In this document: positions 12,137 to 22,559 of the stretch, piece after piece | Numbering within the stretch: position 1 is the stretch's first letter | How the letters are laid out: each line of letters starts with the position of its first letter | Assembly: GCA_050084985.1 (NCBI GenBank) | Contig: JBITNC010000001.1 | Span: 40,858,001-40,922,000, forward strand | Source of the DNA: Nageia nagi | Taxonomy: Eukaryota > Pinophyta | Direction of reading: 5' to 3' | Length of the DNA: 64,000 bases | The notes under the pieces: model-generated | What the model saw: the letters and a program-made list of their open reading frames with translations, nothing else | What the model was told of the DNA's origin: nothing | Databases searched by the model: none | Program-made: the position numbers and the translations under genes

Positions 12137-12920
12137 AGGATATTCATCTTCATGTTTGAGCTTGGTCTTATATCCAAATTTATCAATATAGGGGGAGAAA
12201 ATGAGGTAATTGGATTAAAAGTGCTAGCTAAAGATATGGGGTCTAGGTTGAGAAATACCCTCCCCTATAAGTTTCTTATGACTCTCACTGTAGGATTAAA
12301 TGCCCTTTTGATTAGCTCTATCAATTTTGGTATTGAGAAACATCTATGGGGAATAAAATACATGAGCCTTGACCCCATTGGTACGTGAGTGATGTGGTTA
12401 AATCTAAAAATAGGACACTTCTACAATTCCCTTTAGATTCTTATTTTGAGCCATTATTTTTGTGTCCCACAACAACTCCATTGAATCTATAACCCTTTTA
12501 ACTACCCTTCCTAGAGTTGGCACCATATTCCTTTTAGATTATGCTTTCAAGTATACTATGCTTCAACTTAATGATTCTAAATGATGCTCTACGTTTCTCA
12601 TCTCTATTAAAGACCAAGAATTTGGATAACTACTACTCTTTGAAAGCTTTAGAGTTTATGTGTTTTGAAATGTGGCACCTTCACTACATTTATTCTTAAA
12701 TTCCAATGCCTCACATTTTTTTCAATCGTGTGGTATAACTAGTGCATCATTTGCATTAATAACTGATTTGATACTCTTAGGATTTTCTTGGGAACCTCGA
12801 TTCCAATGGTGCTAAAAATGCCCTGAGCCATTAATATTACCATTGAACATAATGTACTACTACTTTGGAAATTAAATGCAAAACACATCATATTTACAAT
12901 ATTTACAAGGGTAGTAAATT
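12137..12920 (-). other. Region between integrase of C and its 3' terminal repeat
   Basis: No known domain was seen. On the - strand there are open stretches, for example a frame around 12380-12150 that runs toward the unrecognised reading frame in the repeat, so the repeat or its ORF may begin inside this stretch. The PPT and LTR start of C should lie here but could not be placed. Confidence 0.5.
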
Positions 12921-14282
12921 TTATTTTAAAGACATTCTCCTACCCATGTGGGCTTGTAATATTTCAAATGCTACCCATTTACTGAAATTGGTAGCTTCCA
13001 CCAATTCAATTTGGTTATTTTGAAAGCATTTCTTCCAATGCCTTTGGTTATGATGTATGGTCTTTCCCATAAAGATTCAAACTTCTTATGCTTTCTAGGT
13101 TTGGCTCTATCTTCATCCCATTTTAAAACAAGGTTTCCTTCTTTGAAGATGTTTGAAAAAGCTTTTCAAGTATCAAACCAATTCTTTACAACTTCATTTC
13201 TCTTTTGTAAATCTAGATAAACCTTATTTCAATATTATTCCAGATGCAATAGTTTGTTCATCTATATTTGAAGTTCAAATTCTTCACCGTATTCTTGAAG
13301 TATTGTTAGAGTAGGAAGCTCTATAGGACTTGGCAACAAAACCCTTTTTCCATATACCAATGCATATGGACTAGCCTTAATAGCTAACTTTATAGTGATT
13401 CTATCTACCCATAATGCCCAATTTAGCTTATCATGCTATGTTTGGAGATTATCCTCTATAATTCTCTTAAGAATTCTTAACAAATTCTTATTTGTCAATA
13501 TAGCAAGTCCATTACCCTATGGATAGTAGTTTGAAGAAGGTTTCTAGTAGATTATATATCTCATAGTAAAATTAGTGATATCTATTCCTATAAATGCCAA
13601 GCCATTATCAGATATGATTGTTTAAAGAATTCATATCTATTAATTAGTTTTTCAATGAATTTTAGAATAGTTTTTTGATTTGCCTCTTTCACAGCTTCTG
13701 CTTTGGCCCATCTAGTGAAATAGTAGATGTTGATGAGGATGAATTTATGATTGATTGAGGAATTTGGATTAATAATTCCAATAAAGTGTAATCCCCACTA
13801 TTGTAAAGGTTCTTTCACCTAAATTGGTTCTAATGGTAAAGCCACCTTTCTCTTCCTACCTACAAATTTTTGACATTTCTCATAGCTTTAAACCTTCGTA
13901 AAAGCATCTTTGAACATAGTGGGCTAGTAATAACCTGCTTGAATTATTTTACCCATCATTGTATAACTAGAATAATGACCTTCGAATACCCCATAATGAA
14001 ACTCTTCGATCAATTTTGCTTAGATGAAGGTATACACCTTAGCAATACTCCATCATGATTTCTTCTATACAACATTTACTCATTTTTTGTATAATTTTGG
14101 GCATGAATTTTAAATCTTCTCCTCTATGATATGTTCAAATGTGTGAGGAGTTTACCAAATTTGAAATACCTATTTAATTGGCCCATATAATCATTTTCCT
14201 TCATACCTAATTCCTCATTTGGAATTACTTGTTTAGTGAAATTCACACTATCTTTTCCTTCTATAATGTCTCTAGCTAATTG
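12921..14282 (-). pseudogene. Integrase remnant, element C, split by element B
   Basis: On the - strand from 14282: a zinc-binding H2C2 segment (EFHYGVFEGHY ... YEKCQKF), then the core WGLHFIGIINP, where the first catalytic Asp is His. SDNGLAF (second Asp) follows after a frame change, then GNGLAILTNKN, where the catalytic Glu is Ile. After that come WALWVDRIT and a C-terminal GPYIITKGIG ... SVNG-HLKYYKP typical of Gypsy integrase tails. The stop is at 12921. No chromodomain follows. The N-terminal continuation toward RNase H lies across element B at 22553. Confidence 0.82.
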
Positions 14283-14287
14283 CTCAC

Positions 14288-14717
14288 TGTTAGAATTTGT
14301 AATGAAATATTGTGAATATCTAAACTCCTTGTAAATTCAATTAATCACTTAAAGGATATGTAGATACCTTAAGGGATTAATTGAATTCTTTATTATGTAA
14401 CCCTAACCTTACCCTTGGGTGAAAGGGAGGTTAGGGAGGTGCTCTCATGCTATAAATAGAGGGCCTCTCCTCTTGTAACAGAACCAAGATTTTGAGTAAG
14501 ATTACTCTACTAGTTTGTGTAGGAGAGAAAGGAATTGTTGTAAGAGGGTGCATAGTTTGAGAATTGAGATCTAGTTGTGGATGTACTCCCAAGGAGGGAG
14601 GAACCACATTATATTGGTGTTATCTTGTGTGAATCGTGTTATTAGCTTGTAAATGTTGAATGATTGAGTTTTATATAATCTTAGACCTTGAGGATTAGTG
14701 TAGATCTAATTTCTTCA
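14288..14717 (+). repeat. 5' LTR of element B
   Basis: 430 bp, begins TGTTAGAATTTG and ends TTTCTTCA. It has a TATA box (14451) about 163 bp from its start. The same length as the 3' LTR with about 8 substitutions. Confidence 0.97.
14451..14457 (+). promoter_or_regulatory. TATA box of the element B LTR
   Basis: TATAAATAGAGGGCC in the 5' LTR, repeated unchanged at 22281 in the 3' LTR. Transcription would start some 25-35 bp downstream, marking the U3/R border. Inferred from position and sequence only. Confidence 0.75.
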
Positions 14718-14719
14718 AT

Positions 14720-14731
14720 TGGTACCAGAGC
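14720..14731 (+). other. Primer binding site of element B
   Basis: TGGTACCAGAGC two bases after the LTR. It differs by one base from the initiator Met tRNA site TGGTATCAGAGC seen in A and in the Sirevirus-like copies. Confidence 0.88.
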
Positions 14732-15032
14732 TTGGTGTGAAAGCTCTTCTTCTTGGTGTGAAAGCTTTTCTTTTTGGTGTGGAAGCTACATCTTGGTGAT
14801 CCTTCTTCAACATCTTGAAGGCCTTTATTTCTCAATCTACACTCCATTGTTGAGGTAAAATCAAGAGAAGGTATAATTTTTTTATTTTTTTTTTTATGAT
14901 ACTAACATAATTCTTTGAAGATGTGTTAGTATGCTTAAAATGATGCAATTGATTACTAACCCTATTTTTTTTAAGTTGCAATTTTTCATTGATTAGCTTA
15001 TGGCTATTTTATAAAAAAATTGGGGTTAGTAT

Positions 15033-15033
<1 letters not shown>

Positions 15034-15070
<37 letters not shown>
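15034..15070. repeat. TA microsatellite in the leader of B
   Basis: Pure (TA)n at 15037-15070. A second interrupted TA block lies at 15271-15310. Confidence 0.95.
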
Positions 15071-15072
<2 letters not shown>

Positions 15073-15718
15073 CATTTCTTTGTGTTTCAAATAAGTTCTT
15101 CTCTTTGAGAAATAAATAAATTGCATATTATAGAGTGTTCTTTTCTAAACTACTACTCTAGTTCCTTTTTTACGCCTAAAATGTTTACAATACATTCTGA
15201 AATATATGTATTTATTAAAAAAAAGGGGGTTATGAGAGTTCTTTTTATCATAAAATTTATGATTTTTGCATATATATATATATATATTTTAAATATATAT
15301 ATATATATATCAGCATTTTTTTTGTATATAAAAAAAATTATTATAGAAAATAAAAATGTGGAGGAACACAAAATTCTTTAATCCTAATATCAAAATGGAT
15401 ACATTGAAATATTGTGAATACATTGTGAAATATTATGAAATATTAAAATGGATGCACAAGATGGATACATTGAAAAGATCTGCGAGTTCAATTTTTTTCC
15501 GTTGAGAATATCGAACTCGGATGCTCCATTTACTGACGTAACTCTTCCTTTCCAAGAAAATCTATTAATTGCTCTATCCTTGATGCTAAAACCCACTATC
15601 ACATAACGCTTGCAAGTCCAAGTGGAGCTCAACTCACAAAGAAAACTTTTGCAATATTGCTTTTAATCTTTGTCTATTACGAAAATCTTATTTTCTTTTC
15701 AAGCAGAGAAGACAAATA

Positions 15719-15811
15719 ATGTCTATGTGCAAGTGCTGCCTGTTTAAGATTATTGTTCTAGGTGACAGCGGGGTCGGAAAGACATCCTTGCTGAGTCATG
15801 GATATGCATAA
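15719..15811 (+). pseudogene. Captured fragment of a Rab-type small GTPase
   Basis: A 30-codon frame from ATG 15719 to TAA 15809-15811 contains KIIVLGDSGVGKTSLL, the first beta strand and P-loop (Walker A, GXXXXGKS/T) of Rab GTPases. The pattern LGDSGVGKTSL is especially like Rab7-type proteins. The rest of the GTPase (switch regions, NKXD, prenylated tail) is not seen. It is therefore a first-exon-like piece carried in the element leader, not a working gene. Identity rests on a short but distinctive motif. Confidence 0.72.
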
Positions 15812-16017
15812 AGCGGATACGTGAAAGGGTCTGCAATCTACTAGAGCTCTGCCATGATGTTGCCGGATTCCAACGCCTATTAGATGATCCTTACTTCATC
15901 CCATGAACCTTAACTTGAAAGAAATCCTCCTTCACTCTTTGCAATTGAAATCATATATTAACTAAGATAAGAAATAGATGGCCATACGATTGCCTCCACC
16001 TTCACGTCCTTCACTCT

Positions 16018-16155
16018 TTTGCCCTAGTAGACATGTATGCAAAATGTGGAAGTGTAGGGAAGGCACGCGGATTGTTTGACAAGATGCATGTTGCAGATAG
16101 AGTTTCATGGACTGCAATGATATCAAGATATGCACAAGATGGATACACTGAAAAC
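16018..16155 (+). pseudogene. Captured fragment of a PPR (pentatricopeptide repeat) gene
   Basis: The frame reads ALVDMYAKCGSVGKARGLFD, then RVSWTAMISRYAQDGY. This is one full PLS-class PPR repeat and the start of the next, as in plant organelle RNA-editing factors. The frame continues openly to 16233 but stops looking like PPR after YTEN. A similar short segment, AQDGYIEK, occurs at about 15465, suggesting two pieces from the same or related genes. It has no start or end of its own and is a passenger. Confidence 0.85.
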
Positions 16156-16871
16156 TCTACCAATGCCACTCCATGTCCCTTTAAATGCCTAACCCTTTCC
16201 TTTGTGTGGCCCCTTATTTTTTGCTTCGCATGACCCTCTGCATAAACTCCTCCCACACAACATGAATGGTGGGAAAGGTGATTGATTTGGTTGGTCTTTA
16301 GTGGCTAGTGAATCACAATTAATGGGCCTTCTCTTCTCCTCCCCGTGCATTTAATTTTTTTGTTGCATGCACATGCAAAGCAACGGTTACTCCTTCTTGG
16401 TAAGGGAAGGGTAGCATTAAATATGCATGTAGTAGGGGTATGGGTCTTCTTTTTTTTCCATTTAATTCTTGTAGACTTGGAAAGTAGTAAATATTTTTTT
16501 AAGTTAAACTTTGCTTACCTTTTTTTAAAAAAAGATGCTTAGAATAATTTTTAATATTTTACTCAAAATTGCATTTTTAATTTACTAAGGTACACATGCA
16601 ATTTCTAGAATGTCAATCTCTTAGCATTTTTTTTCTCTAAATATGGTAATTTACTTAGGCAAAACATTTTTAGTAAAAATTTGCTAAGGTAATCTAAGTA
16701 TGCTATCTTTGAATAATAAATATTTAAGTACACTATTTTTTAAGTAAACAAAGGAAAATTTTTACTTAAAATATAAATGCATACTTAAAAGACAATTTTA
16801 GCATACAAGTTTTAGGGATAAAACTTTAAGTAAAAAGGGGGGATTTGTATATTTTTTTACTTAAAACTTTA

Positions 16872-17095
16872 TCTAGATCTTGCATACTAAATTTGTAATG
16901 CATGCCTCTTAATCTTGTTTGAGGAATAAAGTATGCTTAGTACTTAAAATTTTAAGTTAAATAATGCATGTGATGTTTATTACTCTAGATCTTGCATGCT
17001 AAATTTGTAATGCATGCCTCTTAATCTTGTTTGAGGAATAAAGCATGCTTAGTACTTAAAATTTTAAGTTAAATAATGCATAATGCATGTTTATT
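16872..17095. repeat. 112-bp tandem duplication in the leader of B
   Basis: TCTAGATCTTGCAT starts at 16872 and again at 16984. The units are nearly identical, including TGCATGCCTCTTAATC and ATAATGCAT. Confidence 0.93.
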
Positions 17096-18045
17096 ACTTA
17101 ATTTTTAAGTTATGGAATAATGCATGCTAAGTATTTATATTGCAAAGTGATAGATAAGCTTATGCAAATTAAGGAAATAATGCATGTTTATCCATCATAA
17201 AGTGTTTTCTTTAAATTTTTTATGAATGAGCTAGTTCTTATGAAGAAATAATGCATGATTTATGGATTAATGCATGCTTAATACTTATTTCTTTAAGTTT
17301 TTATGCAAAGTTAAAAAGACTTGTGCAAATTATGAACCTATGTAAAGATGTCCTTTAGGGGTTAGTAAACAAAACCCATTGGACTCTTAAGGTTTCAATT
17401 TCTTGTGGATGATGTATTTTTTAATACTTTACTTTATATTTTTGCATAATTGCTTTATACTTGCAAAATACAAAATATTGAAAGTAACCCTAAAATGAAC
17501 ACATCCGCACGTACTTTTCCACAACATGACTTGTTTGGGTAGCCACAAGGGGAGGACAGGGTAGACTGGAGCCTTTTTAGTCTGAAGATCTAAGTGGTGG
17601 CAAATCCATCTTAATTGCCCCTAAGACCTCTATTGGATTGGACATAACTCTATTAGGTGGACAGGCATGTGTGTAGTGATACCACATGTCCGATCGGGAT
17701 TATCCTGATAACTTAGGAGGAAAACTTGAAACCCTTAAACAAGATAATTAAAATGGCCAGTCCAAGATACATCAGATCCTTGAAAAATAGTTGGTACTTC
17801 TCCTTAAGAGAGTATATTACTGACCAAGGTGAACTGGTTGAGGACTAGTAGTACCTAGGCTCCACCTTGAGGGCATCCAAGTGAAGGCCTAATTCTATAC
17901 AAGAAAACAACCTCAACTTTATCCTTCTACGGATCTTGGTTTATAAGTTTGCACATGTGGGACATGTTTACTTATTAATGTTTGATTTGTATAGATAGTA
18001 AATTGTAGAAATTTATTCATTCTTCTTATTTACTTTTGTGTAGCA

Positions 18046-18438
18046 ATGGTTGAAACCTTCATACCCAAGCATATACTCGACGGTTCCAACTTCAGCATAT
18101 GGGAACCTCGTATGAAAGCTGAAAAAGGTAAGGGAAATGCAAATGTGAAAAATTTCAATCATAGAAAGAAGAACAAGCATGCTGCTACTGTTGCCTACTA
18201 CTTAGTGACTCAAACTATTTCAAATGATTGGATTGTTGATTCAAGATGCACTAATCACATGTGTTATGAAAAGGATAAGTTTGAAAACTTTCATAAGTAC
18301 AAGAAGGATGCAGTTGTGATAGGTGATAATACAATCCTTGATGTTCAAGGAATAGGGAGTGTGAAGATTCATGGAAAGGTTCTTGATAATGTCTTTTATG
18401 TGCCTAAACTAAGGATGAATCTTATCTTCATAATTTAG
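18046..18438 (+). pseudogene. gag stub fused to protease, element B
   Basis: A 130-codon frame starting with the usual Copia gag opening (MVETFIPKHILDGSNF, then WEPRMKA) jumps after about 26 residues to a basic tail and protease. Capsid and the zinc knuckle are absent, which is a large in-frame deletion compared with A. The protease has IVDSRCTNHM in place of DSG (Gly to Arg), then VIGDNTILDV, GKVLDNVFYVPKLRMN, and a stop at 18436. Without gag, B could move only if other copies supplied it, and the DSR change makes the protease doubtful. Confidence 0.85.
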
Positions 18439-19530
18439 ATTACAAGGAAAGGATACTCATTTAAGTTTACCTCACACTCCTAGTGTGTTAAGAAAGGACT
18501 TGCCACCTTGATGAAAGGATCAGTAAAGGATGACCTTTATATTATGGATCAAGTTCCTTCAAAGATGTGTCTTGCTGCAAATGTTTTTCAAAGGGTAATC
18601 TTTGGCATCAATGATTAGGGCACCTTAACCACAAGAGTATTTAAGATATGAAAAATCAAGAACTTATGGAAGGTTTACCTAATATTTCACCCACAATTGG
18701 TCTCTATGAAAGGTGCATTCTAGGAAAGATGAATAGGTAAAAGTTTAAAAAAGATAAGGCAACTCAAGCTACTCATCCTCTTCAGCTTGTGCATTCATAT
18801 TTGATGGGTCTATTTCAGACTAATTCTCTAGGGGGAGCTTCTTATGTTTTGACCTTCATTGATGACTTCAGCAGGATGACATTTGGTTATCTACTTGAGC
18901 ACAAAGATCAAACTTTTGACAGGTTTAAAGACTTCAAGGCTCTTGTTGAAAATCAAATTGATTTTAAGATCAAGATGCTGAGATCTGATAATGGGGGTGA
19001 GTATAATAGCAATGAGTTTAACAATTATTGTGTTAAACATGGGATCAAGCGGCAATTCACAATCCCTTACACCCCTCAACAAAATGGAGTTGCTGAAAGG
19101 AAGAATCGAACCATTATGGAAATGGCAAGGTGCATGTTAGGTAACCTTCCTAGTTTCTTATGGGGTGAAGCTGTTCACACTACTATTCACACTCTAAATA
19201 GGTGTCCTACTAAAGTAGTTGAAGGTAAAACTCTATATGAAGCATGGATAGGAAAGAAACCTAACATCTCACACTTTAGGGTCTTCGGTTGTGATAGAGA
19301 AAAGAAAGAAGTTGGATAAAAGATCAGAAAAATGCATCTTTGTGGGGTATGATAATCAGCATAAAGGTTACAGGCTCTACTCCTTATCCCATAAAATAGT
19401 ATTTATTTCTAGGGATGTTAAGTTCAATGAACTTCCTGAGGATACAACTTCTCATGCTGAGGTGTCTGATTCAGATGATTCTTCGCCTGCACCTAACTGG
19501 TTGGATGATAATGTAGGGAAGTCACCATAA
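18439..19530 (+). pseudogene. GAG-pre-integrase and integrase, element B
   Basis: The pre-integrase segment (18439-18788) is interrupted by stops. The core is open from 18789 to 19319: FIDDFSRMTFGYL, RSDNGGEYNS and PQQNGVAERKNR give the second Asp and the Glu. The first catalytic Asp of HSD is Tyr (HSYLMG). Near 19295 a short deletion after RVFGCD shifts the frame, and the C-terminal part continues at 19291-19530 (EKCIFVGYDNQ, FISRDVKFNELPE). So integrase is broken twice although most of it is well kept. Confidence 0.88.
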
Positions 19531-19566
19531 GAGCAAAATTCTCTAGCTCAGAGAATTACAAGGAGT

Positions 19567-20376
19567 ATGACCTTGAATAAATCTTTATTTGCCAAAATTG
19601 ATAATACGAATGAGCCATTAACCTTCAAAGAAGCTTCCAAGCAAGAGTGTTGGATGGAAGCTATGAAAGTTGAGTATGAGGCACTCATGAAAAATGAAAC
19701 TTGGAATTTGGTTCCTTATCCCAATGAGAAAAATATGATTGGAAATAAATGGATATACAAGGTCAAGTACAATTCTGATGGAGAAATTGAAAAATACAAA
19801 GCAAGGTTAGTGGCCAAAGGATTCGCTCAGAAATATGGTATTGATTATGAGGAAACCTTTGCTCCTGTGCCCAAGATGCCTACTGTCAAGATAATCCTTG
19901 CTCTTTCTATAGCTCAAGGATGGAAAGTTTTTCAACTTGATGTCAAGAGTGCATTTCTCAATGGTGACTTGGATGTAGAAATCTACATGAATCAACCAGA
20001 AGGATTTATTCTAGAAGGTAAAGAGTCTTTTGTGTGCAAGCTAAAGAAGTCTTTGTATGGACTTAAGCAAGCACCTAGAGCATGGTACAAGAAAATTTTA
20101 GGATTCTTTACAGATATTGGTTTTTCCAAGTGCTTCTCTAACTCAAATCTCTATGTACTCAATCAAGGAAAAGACATCTTAATTCTTCTTTATGTGGATG
20201 ATCTTCTCATAACTGGAAATAATATTAAAATCATCCAAGAGTGCATATCCAAACTGAAGGCAACATTTGAAATGACTGATCTAGGTCTATTACATTACTA
20301 TCTTAGGATGCAAGTATACCAATACAAAGATTGTACTTATCTTAGTCAATCTAAGTATATATCAGACATCTTGTAA
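19567..20376 (+). CDS. Reverse transcriptase, element B (Copia)
   Basis: An open frame of 269 codons covers the Copia RT. It has NKWIYKVKYNSDGEIEKYKA, ARLVAKGFAQ, a [11 protein letters not shown] strand (catalytic Asp), [13 protein letters not shown], and LLYVDDLLITG with the YVDD catalytic centre intact. The frame ends at a TAA where A and other copies continue into the connection with RNase H (DIL-stop-KF), so polymerase and RNase H are separated by a nonsense change. The start at 19567 is only the first Met after the integrase tail; in a working element this would be part of one polyprotein. Confidence 0.9.
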   Translation: MTLNKSLFAKIDNTNEPLTFKEASKQECWMEAMKVEYEALMKNETWNLVPYPNEKNMIGNKWIYKVKYNSDGEIEKYKARLVAKGFAQKYGIDYEETFAPVPKMPTVKIILALSIAQGWKVFQLDVKSAFLNGDLDVEIYMNQPEGFILEGKESFVCKLKKSLYGLKQAPRAWYKKILGFFTDIGFSKCFSNSNLYVLNQGKDILILLYVDDLLITGNNIKIIQECISKLKATFEMTDLGLLHYYLRMQVYQYKDCTYLSQSKYISDIL

Positions 20377-21125
20377 AAGTTTTGAATGGAGGAATGTAGA
20401 CATGCTGCAATACCTATTTCTCTTGGAATCATTGTATCTCTGAGCTCATATTCTCAGTTGGCTGATGCTACAGCTTATAGGCAATTGATCAGTAGTCTTC
20501 TGTATCTGACTATCTCTCAACCTGATATTGCCTTTGCAATGAATTTGATGGCACGATTCATGCAAAAACCATATGTTGAGCACCTCAATGCTGTTAAGCA
20601 AATCTTGAGGTATGTGGTAGGGACAAAGGATCTTGCTCTTAAGTATTCCAAAGTGCCCTCGATTGTTCTCTTCAGGTTCTCAGATTTTGATTATGGGGGA
20701 GATAGAGATGATAGAAAATCAACCTCTACATATGTGTTCAGCATTGGTTTAGGTGCTATCTCTTGGGCTTCCAAGAAGTAACCTACTGTGACTCTTTCTA
20801 CCATCAAAGCTAAATATCAAGCCATGTCTGTTGCCACCCAGGAAGCTATTTGGCTAAGGTATCTTCTGAACAAAATTGGGTATGAGCAAAATGGCCCATC
20901 TCTTATATCTTTAGATAATCAATCGGCTATCTCTTTGGCTAAGAATCTTGTGTTCCATCAGAGAACCAAACATGTGGAAATCTAAGCCTATTTTATCAGG
21001 GAGAAGGTTCTAAATGACATCATACACTTAGATTATTTCCATCTACTGAAAAATCCATTGATTTATTCACCAAGCCCCTTCCTAAAGCTTAGTTCAGTAA
21101 GCTTAGGGATTCTCTCAGGTTGGTG
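20377..21125 (+). pseudogene. RNase H, element B
   Basis: Two open pieces, 20386-20781 and 20788-20985, separated by one stop. Seen: YLTISQPDIAFAMNLMARFM (connection), FSDFDYGGDRDDRKSTSTY (first Asp), STIKAKYQAMS where TEAEY is expected (catalytic Glu changed to Lys), LDNQSAISLAKN (Asp), RTKHVEI. A stop at about 20983 and frame changes break the final helix. Probably inactive. Confidence 0.85.
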
Positions 21126-21226
21126 AAGTTGCCCTCAAGGGGGAGTGAAGTTTGAACTTTTGTTAGCGATGACAACTTCACCTCTAAGAGGCCTTTTTTT
21201 TGTTGTTATATAGTGTTGATTATGAT

Positions 21227-21640
21227 ATACCTCCATGGTAAGTTTGCTCTACGTGAGAAACTTATTGTACATTTTATACCTCCATGGTAATTTTGCTCTA
21301 CATGAGAAACTTGTTGTACAATTTTTTGAGCATATAATTGATATACCTATGTGGTAAGTTCGCTTTGTGTGAGGAACTTCTTGTACATTTTATACCTTTG
21401 TGGTAAGTTTGCTCTGTGTGAGAAACTTGTTGTACATTTTATACCTCCATGGTAAGTTTGCTTTGCGTGAGAAACTTATTGTACATTTTATACCTCTATG
21501 GTAAGTTTGCTCTACATGAGAAACTTGTTGTACATTTTATACCTTCGTGAAAAGTTTGCTCTACGTGAGAAACTTGTTGTACATTTTATACCTCCGTGGT
21601 AAGTTTGCTCTATGTGAGAAACTTTTTGTATAATTTTTTA
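21227..21640 (+). repeat. 49-bp tandem array between pol and the 3' LTR of B
   Basis: ATACC starts recur at 21227, 21276, 21343, 21392, 21441, 21490, 21539 and 21588, so the period is 49 bp with one 67-bp unit. Each unit contains GGTAAGTTTGCTCT and GTGAGAAACTTGTTGTACA. About nine units. It lies after the pol stop and before the polypurine tract, so it would be in the 3' part of the element RNA. Confidence 0.95.
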
Positions 21641-22105
21641 TGCTCTATTAATAATCAACACATGTATATATACAATAGGTGACTATGAGTGATGGCTTGG
21701 CATCTCCGTGATGACTTATAGTGCACCATTGATTAGTTATTTATAAGATGGCATTATTTGATTCTCTTATTTGAATATATAATGCATCTAACTAATTTTG
21801 TTCATGAGTTACTTGTAGCATGCAGGATCTTCTTCATAAATGCAGGTTACTCACCTTGTGTAAGCAAGCTCATGGAGACTCACATATCAACTTAAAGTTG
21901 ATCGACTACTATGTACAGTGAAACCAGTTGTGGTTAATGATAGTATTGTAAACCATTTTGTCAAATGGTAATGTAGTGAGTCTCAAATTAGATCTCAAAA
22001 AGATTCTCAAATATGTAAATGTTCTCATATCTGCTTATATCTCTATGGAGGAGAACTCTCTCTTACTCTCTCTCTTCTCTCTTCTATGCTCTCTCCCAAT
22101 ATTGC
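21641..22105 (+). other. 3' untranslated part of element B
   Basis: No gene or known domain. It includes a CT-rich run (TCTCTCTTACTCTCTCTCTT near 22055) just before the polypurine tract. Confidence 0.7.
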
Positions 22106-22117
22106 ATTAAGGGGGAG
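22106..22117 (+). other. Polypurine tract of element B
   Basis: ATTAAGGGGGAG directly before the 3' LTR start TGTTAG. It is the primer for plus-strand DNA synthesis. Confidence 0.92.
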
Positions 22118-22547
22118 TGTTAGAATTTGTAATGAAATATTGTGAATATCTAAACTCCTTGTAAATTCAATTAATCACTTAAAGGATATGTAGATACCTT
22201 AAGGGATTAATTGAATTCTTTATTATGTAACTCTAACCTTACCCTTGGATGAAAGGGAGGTTAGGGAGGTGCTCTCATGCTATAAATAGAGGGCCTCTCC
22301 TCTTGTAACAGAACCAAGATTTTGAGTAAGATTACTCTACTAGTTTGTGTAGGAGAGAAAGGAATTGTTGTAAGAGGGTGCATAGTTTGAGAATTGAGAT
22401 CTAGTTGTGGATGTACTCCCAAGGAGGGAGGAACCACATCATATTGGTGTTATCTTGTGTGAATCGTGTTATTAGCTTATAGATGTTGAATGATTGAGTT
22501 TTCTATAATCTTGGACCTTGAGGATTAGTGTAGATCTAATTCCTTCA
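22118..22547 (+). repeat. 3' LTR of element B
   Basis: 430 bp, TGTTAG...CCTTCA, TATA box at 22281, followed by target duplication CTCAC. Confidence 0.97.
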
Positions 22548-22559
22548 CTCACAAAGGGC

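Larger units (their letters stand above)
14732..18045 (+). other. Leader of element B
   Basis: About 3.3 kb without element genes. It starts with repeated short segments (GGTGTGAAAGCT), then TA microsatellites, host gene fragments (15719-15811 and 16018-16155), AT-rich sequence, a 112-bp duplication, and one copy (about 17660-17960) of the unit triplicated in A. The central part (about 15390-16340) has no match in A and looks like inserted foreign sequence. Confidence 0.8.
14283..22552 (+). mobile_element. Copia LTR retrotransposon B, young copy with captured host fragments
   Basis: Two 430-bp LTRs (14288-14717 and 22118-22547), both TG...CA, are flanked by the 5-bp duplication CTCAC (14283-14287 and 22548-22552). 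The LTRs differ at about 8 of 430 positions by eye, mostly transitions, so insertion is recent relative to A and C. Primer site, protease, integrase, RT, RNase H and polypurine tract are in Copia order. Gag is almost wholly missing, and pol has several stops and a frameshift. The leader holds a Rab-type P-loop fragment and a PPR fragment. B sits inside the integrase of C. Confidence 0.95.
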
